A program made the translations under genes and the position numbers. A DNA stretch of 64,000 nucleotides, taken from the NCBI GenBank assembly GCA_963847235.1, contig CAWJYU010000004.1:427677-491676 (forward strand), in the 5' to 3' direction. Under the pieces are notes generated by a model. It ran no database searches and was not told the origin of the DNA. It worked only from the letters and a program-made list of their open reading frames with translations. How positions within the stretch are numbered: position 1 is the stretch's first letter; each line of letters opens with the position of its first letter. Source of the stretch: JACDAN01 sp963847235 (GTDB lineage: Bacteria > Actinomycetota > Thermoleophilia > Gaiellales > Gaiellaceae). Shown piece by piece: positions 26,209-33,594 of the stretch.

Positions 26209-26277
26209 CCTCCACTCTTCGTGGAGAGTGGAGGTTTGGGTCAAGGCCCCTCGGCCGGCCCTCGCCCAAACTTCCAC
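26209..26277 (-). promoter_or_regulatory. pnp leader with two mutually exclusive hairpins
   Basis: On the minus strand, CCTCCACTCT (26225-26234) pairs with AGAGTGGAGG (26209-26218) around a six-base loop; the second arm contains the pnp ribosome-binding site GGAGG. Upstream, GTGGAAGTTTGGG (26265-26277) can instead pair with CCCAAACCTCCAC (26228-26240), with one mismatch. The two structures share CCTCCAC, so only one can form at a time. PNPase is known to control its own message in E. coli; the mechanism here is inference. Confidence 0.7.
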
Positions 26278-26298
26278 CCTCCGGTTGCCCGCCTGGGG

Positions 26299-26568
26299 TT
26301 ATCTCCGCAGTCCGAGCTCCTTGATCAGGTTCCGGTAACCCTCGAGATCCTTCTTCTGCAGGTAGTTCAGGAGCCGGCGGCGCTTGCCGACGAGCTTGAG
26401 CAGGCCGCGGCGCGAGTAGTGATCCTTCGCGTGCGTCCTGAGATGCTCGGTGAGGTAGTTGATGCGCGCCGTCAGCAGCGCGATCTGGACCTCGGCAGAG
26501 CCGGTATCGGCCTCTGCGCGGCCGTGCTTTCCGATGATTTCCTGCTTGGCTTCCTTGGTGAGGGTCAC
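26299..26568 (-). CDS. rpsO: 30S ribosomal protein S15
   Basis: Primary 16S rRNA-binding protein of the small-subunit platform. The 89-residue sequence has the family core SAEVQIALLTARINYLTEHLRTHAKDHYSRRGLLKLVGKRRRLLNYL. The GTG at 26568 is chosen because GGAGGT lies directly upstream and the resulting N-terminus TLTKEAKQEII matches other S15 proteins. It is divergent from the gamma-glutamyltransferase-like gene and is followed by pnp. Confidence 0.98.
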   Translation of the reverse strand: MTLTKEAKQEIIGKHGRAEADTGSAEVQIALLTARINYLTEHLRTHAKDHYSRRGLLKLVGKRRRLLNYLQKKDLEGYRNLIKELGLRR

Positions 26569-26650
26569 CTTTCGACCTCCTCTAGACGAATCCGCAGTCC
26601 CCGCCGAGCCATGCGGAAGCTGCATGGCGAGCCGGGTCTGCGGGCGTCGT

Positions 26651-26656
26651 TAGGGT
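26651..26656 (+). promoter_or_regulatory. Probable -10 box of the GGT-like gene (leaderless)
   Basis: TAGGGT ends eight bases before the ATG at 26665, in the 96-bp divergent gap with rpsO. No ribosome-binding site precedes the ATG, consistent with a leaderless transcript. Confidence 0.35.
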
Positions 26657-26664
26657 AGCAACGC

Positions 26665-28011
26665 ATGAGAGCCGCCGTGGCTGCGGGACATCCCGCGACC
26701 GTCGACGCGGGCATCGAGATCCTCGAGGAGGGCGGCAACGCCGCGGACGCGGCTGTGGCGGCTTCGCTCGCCTCCTGCGTGGCCGAAACGGTCATGACGG
26801 GGCTGCTCGGCGGCGGCCACGCGATCGTCTTGCGGGGCGGCGAGGTCAGTACGCTCGACTTCTTCGTCGCCGTTCCGGGGCTGGGCGCTGAGCCGCGGGT
26901 GCTGGAGCTGGAGCACCTGGAGGTTCCGTTCGGAACCGAGCTCGTCCACTACGCCGTCGGCATCGGCTCGTGCGGCGTGCCCGGCGTGCTGGCCGGCCTC
27001 GGCGAGCTCTGGCAGCGCGACGGAAGCCTCCCCTGGCCCCGGCTCGTCGAGCCGGCGCTGCGGCTCGCCCGCGAGGGGTGCGATTTCCCCCTGGCGCAGG
27101 CGGCCTGCCTCGAGATGCTCGCGCCCGTGATGACGATGCGGGAGGGCGGGAGGATCTACCGGCGCGAGGGCCGGCTCCTTGCCGAGGGCGAGCGGCTGGA
27201 ACAGCCGGGCCTCGTCGCCGCTCTCGAGGCGATCGCCGAGGAGGGCCCGCGCAGTCCCACGGTCGAGTCGGCGCTGCTCGCCCTCATGGCGGAGCGCGGC
27301 GGTCTCGTCACGCAGGCGGATCTCGACGACTATGCGGCGACGTGGCGCGAGCCCGGTCGCGTCGAACGCTCCGGCTACGAGTTCGCGTCCCGAATCGGCC
27401 TGTCCAGCCCGCTTCCGCTCTACAGATCCGTGACGGGGTCTGACCCCGTCCGCCTCGCGAAGGCGCTTGCGGAGCCGGACCGGAACGGGGACACGACGAA
27501 CCTGACCGTCGTGGACCGGGCCGGCAACGCCGTGGTGCTCACGACGAGCCTCGGCCTCGGCTCCGGTGACTGGCTCCCGGGCCTCGACCTGCATCTGAAC
27601 TCGATGCTCGGCGAGGCCGATCTCGTCGTCGGCGAGCTCGTGCCGGGGCAGCGGATGGCCAGCATGATGGCGCCGACCCTGGTCTTCGACCGGGACGGTC
27701 TAGCGCTTGCGGTCGGCGCGGCCGGCGGGACGAGGCTTCGGAGCGCCCTCGTCCAGGTCGCGGTCGGTGTGCTCGACGACGGCCTGAGCGCTCGAGATGC
27801 CGTCGACCGGCCACGTCTCCACCCCGCCGCCGGCGTCGTCCACGTCGAGCCCGGCTTTCCCGACGATGTCCACGAGGCGCTCGAGTCCGCCGAGTTCGCC
27901 GTTCGTGTCTGGCCGTCGCGCCACCACTACTTCGGCGGAGTCAGCGCCGTCACCCGGTCCGGCGCCGCAGGCGACCCGAGACGGAGCGGCTCGGCTCGCC
28001 GGCCCGCGTGA
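26665..28011 (+). CDS. Gamma-glutamyltransferase-like protein, compact
   Basis: Ntn-hydrolase related to gamma-glutamyltranspeptidase. It begins AAVAAGHPATVDAGIEILEEGGNAADAAVAASLA, then has the TGLLGGGHAIV, GVPGVLAGL and GLVTQADLDDY motifs, the putative nucleophile Thr in GDTTNLTVVD, and C-terminal SMMAPTLVF and GAAGGTRLRSAL. The 448 residues are about 100 fewer than classical enzymes, mainly in the region before the nucleophile, so donor or acceptor use may differ. There is no signal peptide. It is one of few plus-strand genes here. An in-frame REP-like palindrome lies in the linker just before the nucleophile. Confidence 0.85.
   Translation: MRAAVAAGHPATVDAGIEILEEGGNAADAAVAASLASCVAETVMTGLLGGGHAIVLRGGEVSTLDFFVAVPGLGAEPRVLELEHLEVPFGTELVHYAVGIGSCGVPGVLAGLGELWQRDGSLPWPRLVEPALRLAREGCDFPLAQAACLEMLAPVMTMREGGRIYRREGRLLAEGERLEQPGLVAALEAIAEEGPRSPTVESALLALMAERGGLVTQADLDDYAATWREPGRVERSGYEFASRIGLSSPLPLYRSVTGSDPVRLAKALAEPDRNGDTTNLTVVDRAGNAVVLTTSLGLGSGDWLPGLDLHLNSMLGEADLVVGELVPGQRMASMMAPTLVFDRDGLALAVGAAGGTRLRSALVQVAVGVLDDGLSARDAVDRPRLHPAAGVVHVEPGFPDDVHEALESAEFAVRVWPSRHHYFGGVSAVTRSGAAGDPRRSGSARRPA
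27432..27450. repeat. REP-like palindrome inside the GGT-like gene
   Basis: GACGGGGTC-T-GACCCCGTC is a perfect inverted repeat of nine-base arms. It is read in frame as part of SVTGSDPV. Eighteen bases, GTGACGGGGTCTGACCCC, are repeated identically inside carB. Confidence 0.6.
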
Positions 28012-28180
28012 CCGTCACCTGCTCGAGCACCCAGCCGACGTAGCCGCACTCGGGACAGCCCGGATTCGCGCCCACCGTCACCCCACCGGCCGGCTTGAGG
28101 TAGGAGGCGCTGCAACCGAGGCAACGAACGCGCGCGATCCTCGCCACGGGCCGCGAGTCCTCACTGTCGTCGACTTCCAT
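27950..28180 (-). CDS. Small zinc-ribbon protein of unknown function
   Basis: A 76-residue frame with two CxxC pairs, CLGC (Cys20/23) and CPEC (Cys42/45), separated by SASYLKPAGGVTVGANPG, which makes a plausible treble-clef or zinc-ribbon site. The rest is short and basic (SRSVSGRLRRR). It lies before ribF on the same strand and overlaps the 3' end of the GGT-like gene on the opposite strand by 62 bp. I do not recognise a named family. The regular CxxC spacing is the main reason to accept it as a real gene. Confidence 0.6.
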   Translation of the reverse strand: MEVDDSEDSRPVARIARVRCLGCSASYLKPAGGVTVGANPGCPECGYVGWVLEQVTVTRAGEPSRSVSGRLRRRTG

Positions 28181-28226
28181 GCCAAGCGAGATCCCGCAGG
28201 CGGCGGAAACTTGCGATCACGAAGGG

Positions 28227-29093
28227 CTAAACGGGCCGGACGGCTGCTCTCGCGGCCTCCACGTCCCGCTCGATCTGCTCGATCAGGTCCCGCTCCGAGT
28301 CGAATGCCCGTTCCTCCCGCAGGTGCTCCCAGAGCTCGACCACGAGCCGTTGGCCGTAGAGGTCGCCCTCGTAGTCGAGGAGGAACGCCTCGACGCGGCG
28401 CTCCTCGCCGCCGTAGTGCGGATTGATGCCGATCGACGTGGCCGCCCGCCTGCCGAGGGCCTCGCCGGTGTAGATCCCGAACGCGGGCACCAGGAGGTCC
28501 GACGGGACAGCCAGGTTGGCCGTGGGGAAGCCGAGCGTCCCGCCCCTCGCATCGCCGGCGACCACGGTTCCCTCCACCTCGATCGGCCGGCCGAGCAGCT
28601 TCGCGGCCCGGCCGACCTCCCCCGCGCCGGCCAGCTGGCGGATGCGGCTGGACGACACTCCCTCGACGAGCGGAACCGGCCTCGCGTCGAAGCCGAGATC
28701 TGCGAGCAGGTTCATGTCGCCCGAACGGCCGCGGCCGAAGCGGAAGTTCGTGCCGGCGACGACGACCTTGGCGCCGAGCGGCTCGAGGACGGACCGGGCG
28801 AACTCCTCGGGCGTCGCCAGCGAGAGGTCAGGCGTGAACGGGAGGACCAGCGTCTCCCCCACGCCGAGCTCCGCGATCAGCTCGAGCCGCCGCTCCAGGG
28901 TGGAGATCAGCTCGACACGGTTCCCCAGCGTGACCCGTGGGTGTGGATCGAAGGTGAGGACAGCCGTCTGCGGGCCGGCGGCGAGCGCCGCCTCGATCAC
29001 ACGGCGGTGGCCGAGGTGGACGCCGTCGAAGGTCCCAAGGGCGACCGCGCGTTCGCCGCCTCCCAGCTCATGGGGTGACGACGCGACCTTCAC
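28227..29093 (-). CDS. ribF: Bifunctional riboflavin kinase/FAD synthetase
   Basis: Makes FMN and FAD. The N-terminal nucleotidyltransferase domain shows VALGTFDGVHLGHRRVIEAA, VLTFDPHPR and GTNFRFGRGRSGD; the C-terminal flavokinase domain shows TLGFPTANLAVP, FGIYTGEA and a terminal region ending in DLIEQIERDV. The length of 288 residues is slightly compact. It overlaps truB by four bases and ends the rimP-nusA-infB operon. Confidence 0.96.
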   Translation of the reverse strand: MKVASSPHELGGGERAVALGTFDGVHLGHRRVIEAALAAGPQTAVLTFDPHPRVTLGNRVELISTLERRLELIAELGVGETLVLPFTPDLSLATPEEFARSVLEPLGAKVVVAGTNFRFGRGRSGDMNLLADLGFDARPVPLVEGVSSSRIRQLAGAGEVGRAAKLLGRPIEVEGTVVAGDARGGTLGFPTANLAVPSDLLVPAFGIYTGEALGRRAATSIGINPHYGGEERRVEAFLLDYEGDLYGQRLVVELWEHLREERAFDSERDLIEQIERDVEAARAAVRPV

Positions 29094-29743
29094 AGCGCCG
29101 CCAGGGCCTCGTCGGGAGGAAGGATTCGCGCCGAGTCGGCATCGTCGACCCTGAACGGGCCGACCTCGGTCCGCCGGAGGCTCGCACAGTGCCCGCCGAG
29201 CGCCTCGGCGATCGACCGGACGTACGTCCCGGAGCTGACGAGCAGGTCGAGTGTTGCGGCCTTCCCGTCGAACTCGACGAGCCTGAGCTCGCGGACCGTC
29301 GAGCGGCGCACAGGCATCTCGACGGCGACGCCGCGCCGGTGGAGCCTGTACGCGCGCTCGCCTCCCACTTTCACCGCCGAGGCGGCCGGGACCGGCAGCT
29401 CGATCTCGCCCTGCATCCCTTCGAGCCGGCGCGCCAGCTCGTCAGCGTCGGGCGGCTCGAGCTCCTCGACGACCTCGCCCTCGGGATCACCCGTGCTCGT
29501 TCGGGCCGTGAGGTCGATCTCCGTCAGGTACCGCTTGTCCAGTCCGACGAAGCGGTTCTGCTCCTTCGTGAACCGCCCGAGCAGGACGAGGAGCAGGCCG
29601 GTCGCGAACGGATCCAGCGTCCCGGCGTGACCTGCCCGTGCCCCGGTCCGGCCACGGAGGTCGCGCACGAGTGCGAAGGACGACGGGCCCGCCGGCTTGT
29701 CGACGAGGACGAGCCCGGCCGGGTCAAGCCCTCTGGGCGGCAC
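29090..29743 (-). CDS. truB: tRNA pseudouridine(55) synthase, compact
   Basis: Forms pseudouridine 55 in tRNA. The catalytic loop GHAGTLDPFATGLLLVLLG contains the nucleophilic Asp; LDKRYLTEIDLTARTSTGDPEG, SAVKVGGERAYRLHRRG and SSGTYVRSIAEALG are further family blocks. At 217 residues it lacks most of the usual C-terminal PUA-like extension. It overlaps nrnA by 20 bp upstream and ribF by four downstream. Confidence 0.95.
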   Translation of the reverse strand: MPPRGLDPAGLVLVDKPAGPSSFALVRDLRGRTGARAGHAGTLDPFATGLLLVLLGRFTKEQNRFVGLDKRYLTEIDLTARTSTGDPEGEVVEELEPPDADELARRLEGMQGEIELPVPAASAVKVGGERAYRLHRRGVAVEMPVRRSTVRELRLVEFDGKAATLDLLVSSGTYVRSIAEALGGHCASLRRTEVGPFRVDDADSARILPPDEALAAL

Positions 29744-30737
29744 GCGCCTCCGCGTACTGCTCGCGGATGAACTGGACGATCTCGGGGATCTCCTTGGAGG
29801 ACGAGAAGCCGGCTGCCTGACGGTGCCCGCCGCCGTCGCCCGAAGCCCGCGCGATCGCCGAGACGTCGAGCTCGTCGGAGCTCGAGCGGAGACTCACCCG
29901 GCGTGCGGGCCTGCCCGGCGCCGGCGGCTCCCGGATCAACGCAGCCATGTCGGCGCCCTCCACGGCGCGCAGGAAGTCGATGATCCCCTCCGAGTACGGC
30001 TCGGCGGCCCCGACCTCGGCGAAGTCGGTCTTCAGGAGGTAGGACACGACGATTCCGCCGCCCTCGTACACCTGCGCCCGCTCCAGCGCCCGCGCGAGCA
30101 GCTTCAGCTTCGCCAGCTGCACCGACTCGTAGACCGACTGGAAGACGCGATGGACGTCCGCGCCCGCCTCCACGAGCTCGGCGGCCAGCCGGAGCGCCTT
30201 CGGCGTCGTGTTCGCGTACTGGAATCGCCCCGTGTCCGTGACGAGCGCGATGTAGATCGCCTCCGCCAGCTCCGGCGTCAGCCCGACGCCGAGCTCGTCC
30301 AGGAGGTCGCGGACGATCTCCCCAGTTGACGAGGCGTCCGCATCGACGACGTTGACGTCCCCGAAGCGCGAGTTGTCGTGATGGTGGTCGACGTTGAGGA
30401 CGAGCGGCGCGCGGTCGATCGCCTCCCGCCCGGGCCCGAGCCGGCTCTCGTTCGCGCAGTCGAGCGCGAAGAGCACGCGCTTCTCGACGTCGTCGGGCAG
30501 CTCCCGTCGCACCTCTTCGAGCGGCATGAACCTGTACTCGCCCGGCAGCGGCGCCTGGCCCGGGAGGAACATCACGGACTCCTTGCCGAGCGCGTCGAGC
30601 GCCAGCTTGGCGGCGAGCAGCGAGCCGAGCGCATCGCCGTCAGGGTTCTCGTGAGTGGTCAGCAGGAAGCGGTCGTGCGTCCGAATCGCGTCCGCGACTG
30701 CGGAGAGATCACTCCGGGTCGTCTGGGGCGAGCTCAT
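29724..30737 (-). CDS. nrnA: DHH/DHHA1 phosphoesterase (nanoRNase/pAp phosphatase type)
   Basis: Degrades very short RNAs and may dephosphorylate pAp. The DHH domain shows TTHENPDGDALGSLLAAK, VLFALDCANESR and VLNVDHHHDNSRFGDVN, the metal-binding signatures. The C-terminal DHHA1 domain shows KVSLRSS-like VSLRSSSDELDV and GDGGGHRQAAGF. At 337 residues the length is normal. It overlaps rbfA by 29 bp and truB by 20 bp. nrnA between rbfA and truB is a standard Gram-positive order. Confidence 0.93.
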   Translation of the reverse strand: MSSPQTTRSDLSAVADAIRTHDRFLLTTHENPDGDALGSLLAAKLALDALGKESVMFLPGQAPLPGEYRFMPLEEVRRELPDDVEKRVLFALDCANESRLGPGREAIDRAPLVLNVDHHHDNSRFGDVNVVDADASSTGEIVRDLLDELGVGLTPELAEAIYIALVTDTGRFQYANTTPKALRLAAELVEAGADVHRVFQSVYESVQLAKLKLLARALERAQVYEGGGIVVSYLLKTDFAEVGAAEPYSEGIIDFLRAVEGADMAALIREPPAPGRPARRVSLRSSSDELDVSAIARASGDGGGHRQAAGFSSSKEIPEIVQFIREQYAEARAAQRA

Positions 30738-31056
30738 CGATGAGTTGGGTCATGCGCACGCCGCGCTCGACCGACGGATCGTATTCGAAGGTCAGCTGCG
30801 GAGTCCGCTTCAGTCGCAGCTCCCGGGCGATCCGGGCCTGGAGCAGGCCGTGCGCGGCCTGGAGGCCCTGGATCGTCTTCTCCCGCTTGCGCTCGCTGCC
30901 GAGGACGCTGACGAAGACGACTGCCTGTTGCAGGTCGGCCGTGGTCTTGACGCCCGTGACGGTGACGAAGCCGATCCGGGGATCCTTGAGCTCGCCAACG
31001 GCCTCGGAGAGCACCTCACGGACGGCGGCGTTCACGCGGCGCATGCGGTCACTCAT
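30709..31056 (-). CDS. rbfA: Ribosome-binding factor A
   Basis: A small KH-fold protein that matures the 16S rRNA 5' end and the 30S subunit. The 115 residues include RVNAAVREVLSEAVGELKDPRIGFVTVTGV and the VFVSVLGSE strand, with a C-terminal part typical of RbfA (LRLKRTPQLTFEYDPSVERGVRM). It is embedded in the infB operon, overlapping DUF503 by eight bases and nrnA by 29. Confidence 0.95.
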   Translation of the reverse strand: MSDRMRRVNAAVREVLSEAVGELKDPRIGFVTVTGVKTTADLQQAVVFVSVLGSERKREKTIQGLQAAHGLLQARIARELRLKRTPQLTFEYDPSVERGVRMTQLIDELAPDDPE

Positions 31057-31348
31057 CCGGCGCCACGACCTCCCGCTCGACGCGGACGACCTCGTACTCC
31101 TGCCCGCTCAGGTACCGGACCGCCTCCTCGAGCAGCGTCTCGGCCTCGCGGTGCTCGCGCGCGACGCAGGCGACCGTCAGCCGGCTCCGCTGCCAGAGCT
31201 CGTGGTGGTCGACCTCGGCGACCGACGCGCCGAAGCGGTTCTGGAGCTGTGCCTTGGCGGACTTGACGAACTTCCGCTTGCCCTTGAGGGATCCCGCCTC
31301 GGGGAAGTGGAGCTCGACGCTGAGGATGCCGACGTAGCCGGCTCCCAT
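31049..31348 (-). CDS. DUF503 (YlxP-like) protein
   Basis: A 99-residue alpha/beta protein with the family core LSVELHFPEAGSLKGKRKFVKS and NRFGASVAEVDHHELWQRSRL. YlxP-like proteins sit between infB and rbfA in many Gram-positive bacteria and have been linked to ribosome assembly, but the biochemical role is unsettled. It follows infB after four bases. Confidence 0.9.
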   Translation of the reverse strand: MGAGYVGILSVELHFPEAGSLKGKRKFVKSAKAQLQNRFGASVAEVDHHELWQRSRLTVACVAREHREAETLLEEAVRYLSGQEYEVVRVEREVVAPDE

Positions 31349-31352
31349 GCGC

Positions 31353-33347
31353 CTACTCGGTCGCGGTCGTTGCCGGCTCGGGGGCCGGCGTGTCGAGATC
31401 GGTCCGCTCGACCTGACGCGTCTCGTAGGCCTCGAGGATGTCGCCGACCTTCACGTCGTCGAAGTTCGCGAGGTGGATGCCGCACTCGAAGCCCTCGGTG
31501 ACCTCGCGCGCGTCGTCCTGGAAGCGCTTGAGCGAGTCGATCGTCGTCTCGTAGATGACCGTTCCGTCGCGGACGACACGGACCTGCGCGCCGCGGCGGA
31601 CGAGGCCGGTCGTGACCATGCAGCCGGCGATCGTCCCGACCCGGGAGGCGCGGAACGTCTCGCGCACCTCGGCCTCGCCGAGGCTCTCCTCGGTCGTGAC
31701 CGGCCTGAGCATGCCGACGAGCGCCTGCTCGATGTCCTCGGTGAGCTGGTAGATGACGCGGTAGGTGCGGATCTCGACGCCCTCGCGCTCGGCGAGCTGG
31801 CGCGCCTCGGCCGACGGACGCACGTTGAATCCGACGACGAGCGCGTTCGAAGCCGACGCGAGGTTGACGTCGCCCTCGCTGATCCCGCCGACGCCCTGGT
31901 GGATGACGTTCACGCGCACCTCGGGATGCTGGATCTTCTGGAGCTCGGATACGGCCGCCTCGACCGAGCCCTGGACGTCGCCCTTGAGGACGAGGTTCAG
32001 GTCCTGGACGGCGCCGGCCTGGAGCTGCGTGAAGAGCTGCTCGAGCGACGGGCCCGCCTTCGCGGCGGTCGCGAGTTGCTCGCGGCGCAGGCGCTCGCCG
32101 CGAACCTGCGCGCGCTGGCGCGCGTCCCGCTCGTTCTCGACGACACGGCCGAGCTCGCCGGCAGGCGGCGGGTGGTCGAACCCGAGGATCTCGACAGGCT
32201 CGCCCGGCCTCGCCCCCTCGACCTTCTCGCCACGGAAGTCGTAGAGCGCCCGCACGCGGCCCCACGCGTCGCCAGCGACGATCGCGTCGCCGACCTTGAG
32301 CGTCCCGCGCTGGACGAGCATCGTCGCGACCGGGCCGCGGCCGACGTCGAGCCGGGACTCGATGATCGGGCCGGACGCCTCCGCGCTGGGGTTGGCGGTC
32401 AGCTCGAGCTCCGCGTCGGCGACGAGCAGCACCTTCTCGAGCAGATCGTCGAGGTTCTGCTTCTGCTTCGCCGACACGTCGGAGAACTGGATGGTCCCGC
32501 CCCACTCCTCGGGCTGCAGACCCTCGGCGGCGAGGTCTCCGCGTACCCGATTCGGGTCCCCGTCGGGCACGTCGATCTTGTTGACCGCGACGACGATCGG
32601 GACCGCGGCCGCGTTCGCGTGCGAGATCGACTCGCGCGTCTGCGGCATGACGCCGTCGTCCGCGGCTACGACCAGGACCGCGATGTCTGTGACCTTGGCG
32701 CCCCGGGCGCGCATCGCGGTGAAAGCCTCGTGGCCAGGCGTGTCCAGGAAGGTCAGCTTCCGGCCGTCGTGCTCGACCTGGTAGGCGCCGATGTGCTGCG
32801 TGATCCCGCCGGCCTCGGTCTCGACGACAGCCGACTCGCGGATCGCGTCCAGCAGCGTGGTCTTCCCGTGGTCGACGTGGCCCATGATCGTGACGACCGG
32901 CGGGCGCGCCTCGAGGGAGTCCTCGGCGTCGTCGAACGCCTCGGGCTCGTCGTCCTCCTCGTCGGCGTGCTTGATCGTGACCTCGCGGTTCACGCTCTGG
33001 TCCGCGGCGATCAGCTGAACGGCCTCGTCCGACAGGGACTGGGTGATGGTGACCATCTCCCCCAGGCCCATCATGATCTTGATGATCGACGCGACCGGGA
33101 TCCCGAGCGCGTGGGAGAGCTCCTTGACGGTGACGCCGGACTGGACCGTGACCGGGCCGGTCGGGACGACGACCTCGCGCGGCTGCTTCGGCTGGCGGTC
33201 GGTCCGGTCGCGCGCCTGGCGCGAATCGGGACGCGGCCTGTTCGCCTGCGAGTCGATGATCACGCGGCGCTTGCGCCGGCCGCCTCCCGGCGCCTGGCGC
33301 GGCCGAATCGGCCTGTTGGGGCGATTTTGTCCCTGTTCGTCAGCCAT
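31353..33347 (-). CDS. infB: Translation initiation factor IF-2
   Basis: GTPase that places initiator tRNA on the 30S subunit. After a basic N-terminus rich in Arg, Pro and Gln (about 1-60) come the IF2-N helix-rich domain (VTVKELSHALGIPVASIIKIMM), the G domain with GHVDHGKT (about 156-163), DTPGHEAFTAMRARGA and NKID, then domains II-IV ending in the initiator-tRNA-binding C2 domain. The 664 residues make it a short form with a small N-terminal region. It lies between ylxR and DUF503. Confidence 0.98.
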   Translation of the reverse strand: MADEQGQNRPNRPIRPRQAPGGGRRKRRVIIDSQANRPRPDSRQARDRTDRQPKQPREVVVPTGPVTVQSGVTVKELSHALGIPVASIIKIMMGLGEMVTITQSLSDEAVQLIAADQSVNREVTIKHADEEDDEPEAFDDAEDSLEARPPVVTIMGHVDHGKTTLLDAIRESAVVETEAGGITQHIGAYQVEHDGRKLTFLDTPGHEAFTAMRARGAKVTDIAVLVVAADDGVMPQTRESISHANAAAVPIVVAVNKIDVPDGDPNRVRGDLAAEGLQPEEWGGTIQFSDVSAKQKQNLDDLLEKVLLVADAELELTANPSAEASGPIIESRLDVGRGPVATMLVQRGTLKVGDAIVAGDAWGRVRALYDFRGEKVEGARPGEPVEILGFDHPPPAGELGRVVENERDARQRAQVRGERLRREQLATAAKAGPSLEQLFTQLQAGAVQDLNLVLKGDVQGSVEAAVSELQKIQHPEVRVNVIHQGVGGISEGDVNLASASNALVVGFNVRPSAEARQLAEREGVEIRTYRVIYQLTEDIEQALVGMLRPVTTEESLGEAEVRETFRASRVGTIAGCMVTTGLVRRGAQVRVVRDGTVIYETTIDSLKRFQDDAREVTEGFECGIHLANFDDVKVGDILEAYETRQVERTDLDTPAPEPATTATE

Positions 33348-33356
33348 TGTCAGTCC

Positions 33357-33590
33357 TCAAGTGTAGAGCGATGTGAGTTGTTGATCGACACGGACCCGGG
33401 CCCTGAGCGTCCGGCTGAACGCGTTATGCGCAGCCGCTCGCTCGAAACACGAAAGCCGCCGGCACGTGTAGGCCGCTCGGCCCGGCGCCCGCGCATCCGC
33501 GACGACCGCGCCGTCAGCCGCTACGAACCGCAGGAGCTCGTCCTTCAGCCCCTTGCGGCCGCAGCCGATGCACGTCCGGACCGGACGATG
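33357..33590 (-). CDS. rnpM: YlxR/RnpM-family RNA-binding protein (start unclear)
   Basis: The sequence RPVRTCIGCGRKGLKDELLRFV followed by GRAAYTCRRLSCFERAAAHNAFSRTLR is the YlxR signature. Such proteins bind RNA, including the RNase P RNA in B. subtilis. It lies between nusA and infB as usual. No in-frame ATG, GTG, TTG or CTG lies between the conserved part and the nusA coding region; one missing base near 33592 would give CTG-AGC-GAx-CAT, so a sequencing deletion is possible. The start coordinate given is the first clearly family-like codon. Confidence 0.8.
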   Translation of the reverse strand, partial: HRPVRTCIGCGRKGLKDELLRFVAADGAVVADARAPGRAAYTCRRLSCFERAAAHNAFSRTLRARVRVDQQLTSLYT

Positions 33591-33594
33591 TCGC

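Noticed and set aside
23406..26324. Plus-strand open frame of 972 codons opposite pnp
   Set aside because: Antisense to PNPase, with an Arg/Leu/Asp-rich translation typical of a shadow frame; no motif seen.
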